The notes beneath the pieces were generated by a model that was not told the origin of the DNA, made no database searches, and saw nothing but the letters and a program-made list of their open reading frames with translations. Both the position numbers and the translations under genes were made by a program. From Mesorhizobium atlanticum (GTDB lineage: Bacteria; Pseudomonadota; Alphaproteobacteria; Rhizobiales; Rhizobiaceae), in the NCBI RefSeq assembly GCF_003289965.1, contig NZ_QMBQ01000007.1, positions 124,001 through 188,000 on the forward strand: DNA of 64,000 nucleotides, read 5' to 3'. Numbering within the stretch: position 1 is the first letter of the stretch; every line of letters starts with the position of its first letter. Of the stretch, positions 50,933 to 58,346 are shown one piece after another.

Positions 50933-51282
50933 TGGTTCCTCCCGCTTGCGCTCGCTTGCCGGCTGACGTGTTCTCGGATGCCCAGCCGCCTTTGGCTCGA
51001 CGCTTGGCAGGCGACCGTCGCCCGGTTCTCCTACGCTCCGAATCCCGCATCCTGCGGGATTGCGGCCGGCGCATTCATGACGGAATGCTAATTCAATCCG
51101 GAACGTTGCGCCAGAAGCACCGAGCCTTCATTGGAATCCCTGGGGCGTCGGTCGCGATAATTCGGATCGGTCGCCGCTGTCCGCTCTGGGTCCAGTCGAA
51201 CGGCTCCATGCGGGAGAATCCGGCGAAGGTCATGACCGACTGTGACAAAGGCCATCCGCCGCCGCGCCGGCGTCTCGATCCC
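50933..51282. other. Intergenic region between the VOC gene and the XRE regulator
   Basis: About 350 bases without a supported gene. It contains a perfect hairpin, AATCCCGCA (51041-51049) with TGCGGGATT (51053-51061), which could stop transcription from the XRE side. The short frames present lack a ribosome-binding site. A GGAAC at 51106 has no CGTT at the right distance. Confidence 0.45.
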
Positions 51283-51708
51283 TCAGGTCGGGATCCAGGC
51301 CACGGTCCTGCTCATGTCGGCCGGAACGGCTCCGATTCCGGCGGAAAGATCCGGCGAAATGACACTCAAGGGTACATCCAGAATATGCGCGATCGCCCTG
51401 AGGGTCCTGGTGGAGGCCGTCTTTCCCGAACGCTCGATCTGCGACAGCATGCTCGGGGTTATTCCGGTCTGGGCAGCGAGTTGCCTGCCGCTCAGGCCGC
51501 GCAGGACCCTGAGCGCGCGAACCGGATTCTCGCCGGCGGCGATCTTGTCCAGCACGCGCTTCGGCAAAGGGCTGCCGGGGGCGGGCACGTCGAGCTCGGT
51601 CACACCTGCCATCGCGGTCCGCTTGAGCATGCGGAACTGCGATTCCGGCAGCACGACCATGCGCTCCCTGGAGCCTGGGTGCTTGATGAACTGGACATTG
51701 AGCTTCAT
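51283..51708 (-). CDS. XRE-family helix-turn-helix protein
   Basis: 141 residues. The N-terminal part MKLNVQFIKHPGSRERMVVLPESQFRML is the start typical of a rhizobial XRE group. A Cro/C1-type helix-turn-helix at about 60-118 contains GLSGRQLAAQTGITPSMLSQIERSGKTASTRTLRAIAHILDV. The last 20 residues are unlike any domain I know. It could be a stand-alone repressor or the antitoxin of a small pair. No toxin-like gene is next to it. A small membrane gene precedes it. Confidence 0.78.
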   Translation of the reverse strand: MKLNVQFIKHPGSRERMVVLPESQFRMLKRTAMAGVTELDVPAPGSPLPKRVLDKIAAGENPVRALRVLRGLSGRQLAAQTGITPSMLSQIERSGKTASTRTLRAIAHILDVPLSVISPDLSAGIGAVPADMSRTVAWIPT

Positions 51709-51760
51709 GTCAGCCGGCCTTCGGGTTTGGCTTGCGGCACGGATCGAGACGGAGCCTGGA

Positions 51761-51913
51761 TTACCTGAACATCATAAAGAGCGTGAGGATCAGGACCGAG
51801 ATCGCCAGGATCACGGCTGCGGACAGACCCGCCAATATCTGAAAGCTGATCGGCAACTGCCCAAACCGTTTCCACGTCCACGGTTCCTTTTCCCAGTGCT
51901 GAAATCGCGGCAA
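51761..51913 (-). CDS. Small single-pass membrane protein
   Basis: About 50 residues from a TTG at 51913, with AGGGAG 6 bases upstream. A polar start with many Trp (FQHWEKEPWTWKRFGQ) is followed by a membrane segment ending at the C-terminus (ILAGLSAAVILAISVLILTLFMMF). Third codon positions are almost all G or C in this frame, which supports coding. It lies 52 bases upstream of the XRE gene and may share its message. Function unknown. Confidence 0.45.
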   Translation of the reverse strand: MPRFQHWEKEPWTWKRFGQLPISFQILAGLSAAVILAISVLILTLFMMFR

Positions 51914-52031
51914 CCGCAGCTCCCTTGGTCCGAGCCCGTCGCGCCGGCGAACCGGGCAACGATCAACCACGTCGACAGGTTGCCGATATCGACGAACCGC
52001 GATCTAGCGCCTTCAGGCCGGGGAGGAACAT

Positions 52032-52080
52032 CTGCCGGAAGTCAGGGGCGATATGACGAAAGTCATATTCGTTTGCGGCC
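52032..52080. promoter_or_regulatory. Shared palindromic control motif, copy 1 (NarL-type pair)
   Basis: ATGAC-GAAA-GTCAT (52053-52066) is a perfect palindrome with 5-base arms, extended to TATGAC/GTCATA. To its left lies a weaker half, CTGCC-GGAA-GTCAG (52032-52045). To its right TATTCGTTTGCGGCC matches copy 2 at 55798-55847 at most positions. The core is 74 bases before the kinase start codon. It may be the binding site of the downstream response regulator. Confidence 0.6.
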
Positions 52081-52139
52081 GGTTCGGGCTTACGTCAAAG
52101 TGACATGCCCCGCCCCCGCGGCTGTTTTTGCGAGAACAG

Positions 52140-53216
52140 ATGATCGATATCGGCACAGAACTACTGCCGGCCGCGCAAGCGGAAGTCATCGGGCTTGCCG
52201 TGTTGCAGGCCGACAGGACAGTCCAGCAAAAGGTGGGACATCTGGTCGAATGGCTCCCCGCCATTGGCGCGGACTGCTGCCTGTGCACGCTGCTGGTCGG
52301 AATGGAGGCCGAAATGGTGGCCTTGTCCGAAGGGCGCCGCGATCTCATTGCCTTGTCGGGCGTGCGGGCCGAACTGCCTGGGCTGGATCGCCCCGTCACC
52401 GCGGTGATCTTGTGGAACGGCGATCAGTCGCACTACGTCGTGATCGCGATGCCCGACTTCACGGCGCGCCAGGCCGAGATCATGTTCGAAAGCGAGCGGC
52501 GCGCCAGGCGCCTGATGGAGCAGCAGCTCGAAGCCGCCAATTCCGAGGTGCGCTTCGCCTCGCTCGCCCGCACGCGCCTTCGCCTGGCGCGCGACCTCCA
52601 TGACACGCTCGTCCATTCGATCATCGCGCTGCTGACGCAGATCCGGCTGACGCGGCATTTCCTGGCAGCCGACCCCGCCCGCGTTTCGGAGGGACTGGCG
52701 ATTGCCGAGGAAGCAGCAATAAGCGGCCTCGCCAGGGCGCGCGACGCCATCGCCCGGCTCAGGATGCCCGATGACCTCGAACCGGATTCGGATGTCGAGA
52801 AGATGCTGTCGGACTTCTCGCGACGGACCGGCGCCGAGGTCTCCATGCGCATCGATGATGGAGCCCGCGCCGGATTGCAGGATCACGCGACGACCATTCG
52901 GCGCATCGTTGGCGAGGCGTTGCGCAACATCGAGGCGCACGCGCAGGCCCGGCAGGTCCGGTTTGACGCGCTCGTGGAGCAAACCGAAACTGGCCGCAGA
53001 CTGATTGTCGATATCCGCGACGACGGGCGCGGCTTTGACCGGAATGTTCCCAAACAGGGACATTTCGGGCTGATTGGAATGGCTGAATTCGCCGAGCTCG
53101 CGGGAGGCCAATGCACGGTGGAAAGTGCACCGGGAACTGGCACGCAGGTCCGCACATCCCTTCCCTTGATCGTGCCGAAGACGCGGTCCCATGCCGCGGG
53201 GGGTGTGGAGAGATGA
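52140..53216 (+). CDS. Soluble sensor histidine kinase, NarL-partner (HisKA_3) type
   Basis: 358 residues from ATG 52140 (a TTG at 52128 is also in frame). No membrane segment. An N-terminal sensor region of about 110 residues that I do not recognise contains a cysteine cluster (DCCLCTLL, residues 45-53). A linking helix (ESERRARRLMEQQLEAANSEV) leads to HisKA_3 with H154 in RDLHDTLVHSIIALLTQIRL. The ATPase domain has GEALRNIEAHAQAR and DDGRGFDR. The Cys-x-Cys cluster may sense redox or bind metal. Its stop overlaps the start of its response regulator by 4 bases (ATGA). Confidence 0.87.
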   Translation: MIDIGTELLPAAQAEVIGLAVLQADRTVQQKVGHLVEWLPAIGADCCLCTLLVGMEAEMVALSEGRRDLIALSGVRAELPGLDRPVTAVILWNGDQSHYVVIAMPDFTARQAEIMFESERRARRLMEQQLEAANSEVRFASLARTRLRLARDLHDTLVHSIIALLTQIRLTRHFLAADPARVSEGLAIAEEAAISGLARARDAIARLRMPDDLEPDSDVEKMLSDFSRRTGAEVSMRIDDGARAGLQDHATTIRRIVGEALRNIEAHAQARQVRFDALVEQTETGRRLIVDIRDDGRGFDRNVPKQGHFGLIGMAEFAELAGGQCTVESAPGTGTQVRTSLPLIVPKTRSHAAGGVER

Positions 53217-53878
53217 CTGATCCCCGCCCGCAAGCCGAAAGAATACGCGTGCTGATCGCCGAGGATCAGACCTTGATCCGGGAAGGCCTCGCCACGCTTC
53301 TTGCCCAGCAGAACGACGATTTTGAAATCGTCGCCGCCGCCGCCGACGGGGAGCAGGCGATAGAGTTCGCGCGCCGCTATCGTCCGGACGTCGTCCTGAT
53401 GGATCTGCAAATGCCGCGCGCCGATGGCGTCACGGCAACCCAGAGGATCCTGCGCGAGTTTCCGGGAACCGGCATCGTGGTGCTGACCACTTTCGAGACC
53501 AACGACCTGATCTTCGAGGCGGTCAGCGCCGGAGCCAAGGCATATCTTCTCAAGGACTCCAGGATTGACGAGATCGCGGCGACAATCCGAACCGTGGCGA
53601 ACGGCCAGTCGGCGCTTTCACCCGGTGTCGCCGCGAAGATTCTTGAAGAATTCAAGCGGTTGCGTCCGCGCCACGCCCCGGCGAGCGTGTCGATCCGCAA
53701 CGTCCTCACCGCGCGTGAGAACGAGATCCTGAAACTGATCATCGAAGGCAAGAGCAATGGCGAGATCGGCGCGCAGCTGCATCTGGCCGAGGGCACGATA
53801 AAAAATTACGTCAGCACGATCCTGGAGAAGTGCGGCGCCAAGAATCGAACCGAGCTCGCCATAAAAACGATAGGCTGA
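53213..53878 (+). CDS. NarL/FixJ-family response regulator
   Basis: 221 residues. The receiver has acidic residues in IAEDQTLIREGLATLL, phospho-acceptor D64 in VVLMDLQMPRADG and Lys in AYLLKDSRIDE. The LuxR-type helix-turn-helix is at about 158-215 (LTARENEILKLIIEGKSNGEIGAQLHLAEGTIKNYVSTIL). It overlaps the kinase gene by 4 bases. A palindrome in front of the kinase gene and again near 55820 is a likely target, which would mean autoregulation plus control of a neighbour. Confidence 0.9.
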   Translation: MTDPRPQAERIRVLIAEDQTLIREGLATLLAQQNDDFEIVAAAADGEQAIEFARRYRPDVVLMDLQMPRADGVTATQRILREFPGTGIVVLTTFETNDLIFEAVSAGAKAYLLKDSRIDEIAATIRTVANGQSALSPGVAAKILEEFKRLRPRHAPASVSIRNVLTARENEILKLIIEGKSNGEIGAQLHLAEGTIKNYVSTILEKCGAKNRTELAIKTIG

Positions 53879-54074
53879 GGGACCTTGCGCAATGAATACG
53901 CATTTGCGCCCTTACGCGTCCCGCGTAAACGGCACGGCGGTCGAACGCTCGAAAAAGTCCGCGGCTTTGGGGTCTTTGGCGAAAAGCCACGGGCAGTCTG
54001 ATTGCCTGAGTTCCTGGTCTTTGGCGGCAGTTCGAGGGAAGTTTGCGAGCGGTGCCTCGCTGCATCCTCGACGG

Positions 54075-54272
54075 CTACTTCTTCCGATTGCGGGCTTCGA
54101 TTTCACGAAGCGCCAGTATGGTCAGAACCATTTCGGCGCTGCCGATCGACGGTCGCGGCCCAAGCAGGGAAACGAGGGCGTCGAGCTGCTCGGTGTCCAT
54201 TTCGGCCAGATGGCCTTTGACGGCCCGCATCGTGTCGTCGAGCCTGGTGAGCAATTCCGCAACGATTTTCAT
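54075..54272 (-). CDS. Small hypothetical helical protein
   Basis: 65 residues (MKIVAELLTRLDDTMRAVKG...). The whole chain is predicted amphipathic helix with acidic and leucine-rich parts (HLAEMDTEQLDALVSLLG) and a basic end (ALREIEARNRKK). AAGG lies about 10 bases before the ATG, a weak site. No known family. It sits between the two-component pair and mscL. Confidence 0.5.
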   Translation of the reverse strand: MKIVAELLTRLDDTMRAVKGHLAEMDTEQLDALVSLLGPRPSIGSAEMVLTILALREIEARNRKK

Positions 54273-54405
54273 TGTCCGAAGCCTTGCCGCCTGGGCGACC
54301 TCATCGAAGGCGGAATGCTGTGCTGGAGGATTTCCGCCGATCAGCAGGCTATGCAGAATCCGCGAGGCGACCGGACCAGGATCCGGCCGCCTCGGACGAT
54401 CCCGG

Positions 54406-54825
54406 TTATCTCTTGGCGAGCAGGTCGCGGATTTCGGTCAGCAGCTGCACGTCGGCCGGCGGCGGAGCTGCGGGGGCAGCGGGCTTTTCACGTTCCAGCC
54501 GCTTGCGCAGACTGTTCACCGCCTTGACCATCAGGAAGATGATGAAGGCCATGATCAGGAAATTGATGACCTGGGTGACAAAGCTGCCATAGGCGAAAAC
54601 CGCGCCCTGCTTACGGGCATCCACCAGGTTGGTGGCCGTCACATTGTGCGACAGGCCGATGAAGTAATTGGAGAAGTCAACGCCACCGAGCGCGCCGATG
54701 AACGGCATGATGATATCGTCGACCAGCGAGGTGACGATCTTGCCGAAGGCGGCGCCGATAATGACGCCGACGGCCAGGTCCATCACATTGCCCTTGGAAA
54801 TGAACTCCTGGAATTCTTTCAGCAT
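54406..54825 (-). CDS. mscL: Large-conductance mechanosensitive channel MscL
   Basis: 140 residues from ATG 54825, with AGGGGAG 6 bases upstream (an ATG at 54831 has that site right against it and is rejected). It has the MscL start MLKEFQEFISKGNVMDLAVGVIIGAAFGKIVTSLVDDIIMP, and a second membrane helix GSFVTQVINFLIMAFIIFLMVKAVN. The charged tail ends LLTEIRDLLAKR. It opens on hypo-osmotic shock to release solutes. Confidence 0.95.
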   Translation of the reverse strand: MLKEFQEFISKGNVMDLAVGVIIGAAFGKIVTSLVDDIIMPFIGALGGVDFSNYFIGLSHNVTATNLVDARKQGAVFAYGSFVTQVINFLIMAFIIFLMVKAVNSLRKRLEREKPAAPAAPPPADVQLLTEIRDLLAKR

Positions 54826-54938
54826 CCCCATCTCCCCTGGAGCAATTCCGCCCGGAATTGCGTCGTGATACAACTTGGCGCGGCCGGCGATCTTCTAGCG
54901 CCGCGCCGCTCCGCTCCATCGCACTCCTGTTGCCGCCG

Positions 54939-55280
54939 TCAGGCAAATACGTTTTCGCGCCTGAAATGCTTGACGAGCAGGTAGTAGAAGACCGCGCGAT
55001 GCTTGTTGCGATTGGTCCGGCCATACTGGTCGATGACCCTGGCGAGCCCCGCGTCCAGGCCGGCATCGTCCGCCAGCCCCAGTCTTTTGACGAGAAAGTT
55101 CTTCTTGACCCGTTCCAGCTCCTCCTTGTCCGAGGCCGAAACGGTGGACGCGTCCTTGTCGTAGATCGCCGGGCCGCAGCCCTTCGTGACCTTCGTCAAA
55201 AGATCCATATCCGCCGTAACGCCGCACTTCACCTTCAGGTCCGCCGCATATTTGCTGATAAGTTCGTCTTGCTTGCTCAC
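54939..55280 (-). CDS. DUF2853-family protein
   Basis: 113 residues (MSKQDELISKYAADLKVKCG...), all helical. The segments LLTKVTKGCGPAIYDKDASTVS and VIDQYGRTNRNKHRAVFYYLLVKHF are characteristic of DUF2853, a small family of unknown function in alphaproteobacteria and others. No signal or membrane part. It is 95 bases upstream of the yidB-like gene's stop, so not clearly in one operon. Confidence 0.82.
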   Translation of the reverse strand: MSKQDELISKYAADLKVKCGVTADMDLLTKVTKGCGPAIYDKDASTVSASDKEELERVKKNFLVKRLGLADDAGLDAGLARVIDQYGRTNRNKHRAVFYYLLVKHFRRENVFA

Positions 55281-55375
55281 ACCGTTTGCCCTCTCATTCC
55301 CGGCCGAACAGCGACGCCGCCGCCGAACCGTGCGGCCTGGCGCCGCGAAGCCATGTCTCTATCCCGCGTCCGTAA

Positions 55376-55726
55376 TCAGCTGGCGCGGGTCGCAAGCACC
55401 CCGTCGGGGCTGGCCTGGTCGACGGCAGCCGGAAGATGCTGCGCCAGGGCGCTGGCCACCTGATCCAGCGGAATCCCGAACTGGCTCGCCAGTTGCTGAA
55501 GACGCTGGTCGCCAAGCGCCGCCTTGATCTCGTCGGGCCCGATGGGAAGGTTTGCGGAATTGGTGCTAAGCCACGATTCGACGCGGTCGCCGAGACCTGA
55601 CTTCTGCAACATGGCGAGCACGCCCTGATAACCGCCGACACTGGCCAGCGCATCGGCCAGGAGGTTCGAGCCTCCGCCCTGCGGTCCGCCCTGCAGCGCG
55701 CTTTGCAGACTGTCCAAAAAACCCAT
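55376..55726 (-). CDS. YidB/DUF937-family protein
   Basis: 116 residues. GFLDSLQSALQ at the start, then a Gly-rich loop (GGPQGGGS), LADALASVGGYQGVLAMLQKSGLGDRVESWLSTNSANLPIGPDEIKAAL and FGIPLDQVASALAQHLPAAVDQ are the standard segments of the YidB family, whose function is unknown. The gene begins 72 bases from the second copy of the palindromic control motif (55798-55833). It may therefore be a target of the NarL-type regulator at 53213. Confidence 0.85.
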   Translation of the reverse strand: MGFLDSLQSALQGGPQGGGSNLLADALASVGGYQGVLAMLQKSGLGDRVESWLSTNSANLPIGPDEIKAALGDQRLQQLASQFGIPLDQVASALAQHLPAAVDQASPDGVLATRAS

Positions 55727-55797
55727 CTGGAACCCTCTTGTCGAAATCCCATCGCCGTTCAGACGTGCAGATAGGCCTTTCCATGGAATCGCGACAG

Positions 55798-55847
55798 CTG
55801 ACGAAGGTCAGAACCGAAGATGACGAAAGTCATATTCGGTGGCGGCC
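55798..55847. promoter_or_regulatory. Shared palindromic control motif, copy 2
   Basis: Two palindromes in series: CTGAC-GAAG-GTCAG (55798-55811) and ATGAC-GAAA-GTCAT (55820-55833). They are followed by TATTCGGTGGCGGCC, matching copy 1 at 52032-52080. It lies between the divergent yidB-like gene (start 72 bases to the left) and the coiled-coil/OmpA/GTPase operon (start 290 bases to the right). Its target could be either. Confidence 0.6.
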
Positions 55848-56122
55848 CGATCGCACTTAATTGATAGGACGTCGTTCCCGGCAGGCCGGGCTTCGCCGTC
55901 CAGATTTTCCGGAGCGGCCGGCCTCGGATTTGGTTCGGCTCCAAGGAACGACTGGCGTGAGAGTAGTCATTGCGATAGGTGACGATGGATATGGCGGCGC
56001 AAATGCCGCGCTCGACCGGAGCGGGTCCTGCGGCGGCAACAAGTCGATTGCCTGTCACTTGAATTAGGATTTGATATAACGGTCGTCATCGTATCAGCGA
56101 GCGTGGAAACCGGGGAATGAAC

Positions 56123-56476
56123 ATGAAAGGCGCCGAGCAAGCTGGAAAAGCCGCGGATGGAGCCGCCTCCGCCAACGGATCGGAAGCGACAATCCACCCC
56201 GATGCGACGATCGATCAGGTTCGCAACCTCCTGTTCGGAGGCGCGCAGCGGTCCCTCGAGAGCAACCTTGCCGGCCTGCGCGAGGAAATGCAGGCCAGCA
56301 TCAAGCAGCTGCAGGCGGATTTTGCCAAGGAGCTGGCAGCCCTGCAGGCGCAGGTTCAGGAACTCGAGCGGGAAACCGAACAGAAACGGCTCGCCTCGCA
56401 AAGGGATATCGGCGCTGCGATCTCGGACCTTGGAGCAACCATCAGCGGGCTAGGATCCGGCCGCGCGGGAAGGTAG
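56123..56476 (+). CDS. Coiled-coil protein, first gene of the GTPase operon
   Basis: 117 residues from ATG 56123 (GGGGA 7 bases upstream; an ATG at 56117 has that site too close). A polar, Ala/Gly-rich start is followed by TIDQVRNLLFGGAQRSLES. A continuous coiled coil of about 55 residues follows (LREEMQASIKQLQADFAKELAALQ onward), then ISDLGATISGLGSG. The IDQVRNLLF motif recurs at the start of the next protein (IEQLRKLLFQ), so the two may use it to bind each other or a shared partner. It ends 1 base before the next start codon. No enzyme motif, so a scaffold or adaptor role is likely. Confidence 0.75.
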   Translation: MKGAEQAGKAADGAASANGSEATIHPDATIDQVRNLLFGGAQRSLESNLAGLREEMQASIKQLQADFAKELAALQAQVQELERETEQKRLASQRDIGAAISDLGATISGLGSGRAGR

Positions 56477-56477
56477 C

Positions 56478-58346
56478 ATGACGTCCGCCGCCGGCCAGAA
56501 CCGTGAGATCGAGCAGCTTAGAAAACTGCTCTTTCAAACGGAGGCGGCGCGTCTCGAAGCACTGGGAGCGGATGTCGCTCTCCTCCAGCAATATATCGGC
56601 AGTCCCGACCGCCTGGAAACGGCAACGGCCGACATACTGGTCGCCGCGCTAGAACGCGCGGAAGTCGTTCGGCCGCGCGAGCTGGCCAACGTCATCGCGC
56701 CATCGGTGGTCTCCGCGATCCGCAGCGAAATCAGGAATTCGCGCGACCTCATGGTCGACGCGCTCTACCCGATCACCGGCAGGCTGGTCAGCGCGGCCGT
56801 GGCCAATGCCTTCAAGGAACTCGTCGCGCGGCTGGAGCAGCGCCTCAACGCCCTCACATCCACCGAGCTGTGGATCGGGCGCATCAAGTCGCTGGCGACG
56901 GGCCGCCCGATCAGCGAGTTCGTTCTGGCAAACGCCCGCCCGCCGCGTGTCAACCGGCTGCTGATGATAGAACGAGGCAACGGACGCCTGGTCGCGGACT
57001 GGAGACGCGAAGAGACCTCCGACGAGCGGGCTGACCTGCTGAGCGCGATGGTCGCGGCAATCCTGGAATTTTCAGTCCAGGCCCTGGCTGGAGAAGGCAA
57101 CCTGCAGCAGCTCGACTTCGGCGGACGCGAGATCGTGCTGCGCGCCTCGCCCCGGTTCATCCTGGCCGCGGAATGCATCGGCCCCCTTCGCCCCGTCGAC
57201 GACGCCAGGATCAATTCGCTTTTCTTCGACGCAATCGAGAACATGGATCGCGGCCTCGACTGCGACCCCGCCATGCTGGCGTCTCTAGCCTCCTCCATCG
57301 AAGCCGATCCCGCCGCGAACCCCAAACCGCGCCGGGGCGGAAAGGTGGTCCTGTTCGTGCTCGCGGCGCTCGTCGCCGCTGGGCTGGCATGGCTGGCGAG
57401 CATCTACCTGACCCACACGCTGCTCGAGCAGCGAACGAATGAGGCGCTCCTGGAATTGGTCGGCAAGGAGCCGCTGCTGGAGACGTTTCCGCTGCGGCTG
57501 GACTTCGACCATCGCAATCGCAGCGTTTCGGTCTCCGGCATCGAGCCAAGCCAGGTCGAGACGGCGCCGCTGGTCGACGCCCTGGCCAGGGCCGCCGCGC
57601 CATATCGGGTCGTCAGCCGGATCGGCGTCGTGCCTGGCACGGAGCAATCGGCGGCGCTGCTTGCCGATATCGACGCTTTGCGGCGGTCCGTGACCGGCCT
57701 CCAGGCGGGTATCGACGAAAACCGCCAGGCGATCGCGGAGCTGCAACAATCTCTTGCCGGCCTGCGGAAGTCCGCCGGCGAAACCGGCCAAGCGCTCGCC
57801 GGCCAGCAGCAGTCTCTCGCAAGCCTGCAAGCACGCATCGACCAGACGCGCGGTCCGAGCCAGGAAGAACTGCAATCCCTTGCCGGACTGCAAGCAGGAA
57901 TCGACGAAGTGCGAGCGGCGATCGCCGACGAAGCCAAATCCAGAAACCAGCAATATGATGCAGTGCGGTCGATAGCCGACAGCCCCGGCGAGCGGCTCAA
58001 TCGCTTCATGGCTTCGACGGCCATCTTCTTTGGCGCACGCGACGCGTTCGCCGACGACAAGAAGGCCGAGCAGCAGATTGGCGATCTGGCCAGGCTGCTC
58101 GCCGGCAACGACCTGAGAATCCGTATCGTCGGCCACGCCGACGATACCGGAACGGAGTCCATCAACCGCATGGTCGGCCGCCAGAGGGCCGACCGGGTGG
58201 CACGGGGATTGACCTCGCTCGGGATCGAGCCTTCTCGATTGTTCGTGGTTTCGCGCTGGTCGTCGGTGCCGATCGCGGATATGCCGAGCAAGGACAACCG
58301 CCGGGTCACCTTCGAAAACGTGTTTAACGCCGAGCAGCCTCAGTGA
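56478..58346 (+). CDS. Trans-envelope protein: roadblock-like domain, membrane segment, coiled coil, OmpA domain
   Basis: 622 residues. It opens with IEQLRKLLFQTEAARLEALG (coiled coil). A helical region with VDALYPITGRLVSAAVANAF lies at about 91-112. A roadblock/longin-like region follows at about 155-260 (RVNRLLMIERGNGRLVADWR, DFGGREIVLRASPRFILAAE). A single membrane segment is at about 289-311 (KVVLFVLAALVAAGLAWLASIY). A BON-like part (314-385) and a long repetitive coiled coil (391-495) precede an OmpA peptidoglycan-binding domain (510-615; AIFFGARDAFADDKKAEQQ, IRIVGHADDTGTESIN, RADRVARGLTSLGI). There is no signal peptide, so the N-part should be cytoplasmic and the C-part periplasmic. The stop codon overlaps the GTPase start. 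Roadblock domains bind small GTPases, so this is probably the membrane effector or GAP of the gene that follows. Confidence 0.8.
   Translation: MTSAAGQNREIEQLRKLLFQTEAARLEALGADVALLQQYIGSPDRLETATADILVAALERAEVVRPRELANVIAPSVVSAIRSEIRNSRDLMVDALYPITGRLVSAAVANAFKELVARLEQRLNALTSTELWIGRIKSLATGRPISEFVLANARPPRVNRLLMIERGNGRLVADWRREETSDERADLLSAMVAAILEFSVQALAGEGNLQQLDFGGREIVLRASPRFILAAECIGPLRPVDDARINSLFFDAIENMDRGLDCDPAMLASLASSIEADPAANPKPRRGGKVVLFVLAALVAAGLAWLASIYLTHTLLEQRTNEALLELVGKEPLLETFPLRLDFDHRNRSVSVSGIEPSQVETAPLVDALARAAAPYRVVSRIGVVPGTEQSAALLADIDALRRSVTGLQAGIDENRQAIAELQQSLAGLRKSAGETGQALAGQQQSLASLQARIDQTRGPSQEELQSLAGLQAGIDEVRAAIADEAKSRNQQYDAVRSIADSPGERLNRFMASTAIFFGARDAFADDKKAEQQIGDLARLLAGNDLRIRIVGHADDTGTESINRMVGRQRADRVARGLTSLGIEPSRLFVVSRWSSVPIADMPSKDNRRVTFENVFNAEQPQ

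Noticed and set aside
51106..51130. GGAAC as a possible EcfG promoter
   Set aside because: The sequence 16-17 bases on is CGAG or GAGC, not CGTT, and no gene start follows at a suitable distance.
51705..51959. 84-residue frame whose stop overlaps the XRE start (ATGA)
   Set aside because: The overlap is suggestive, but the other frame has GC-rich third positions, a ribosome-binding site and a membrane segment, and this one has none of them.
55861..56067. 68-residue frame between the shared palindrome and the coiled-coil gene
   Set aside because: No ribosome-binding site and no likeness to a domain. A 36-residue GTG-started part inside it is equally unsupported. The region is more likely a leader or spacer.
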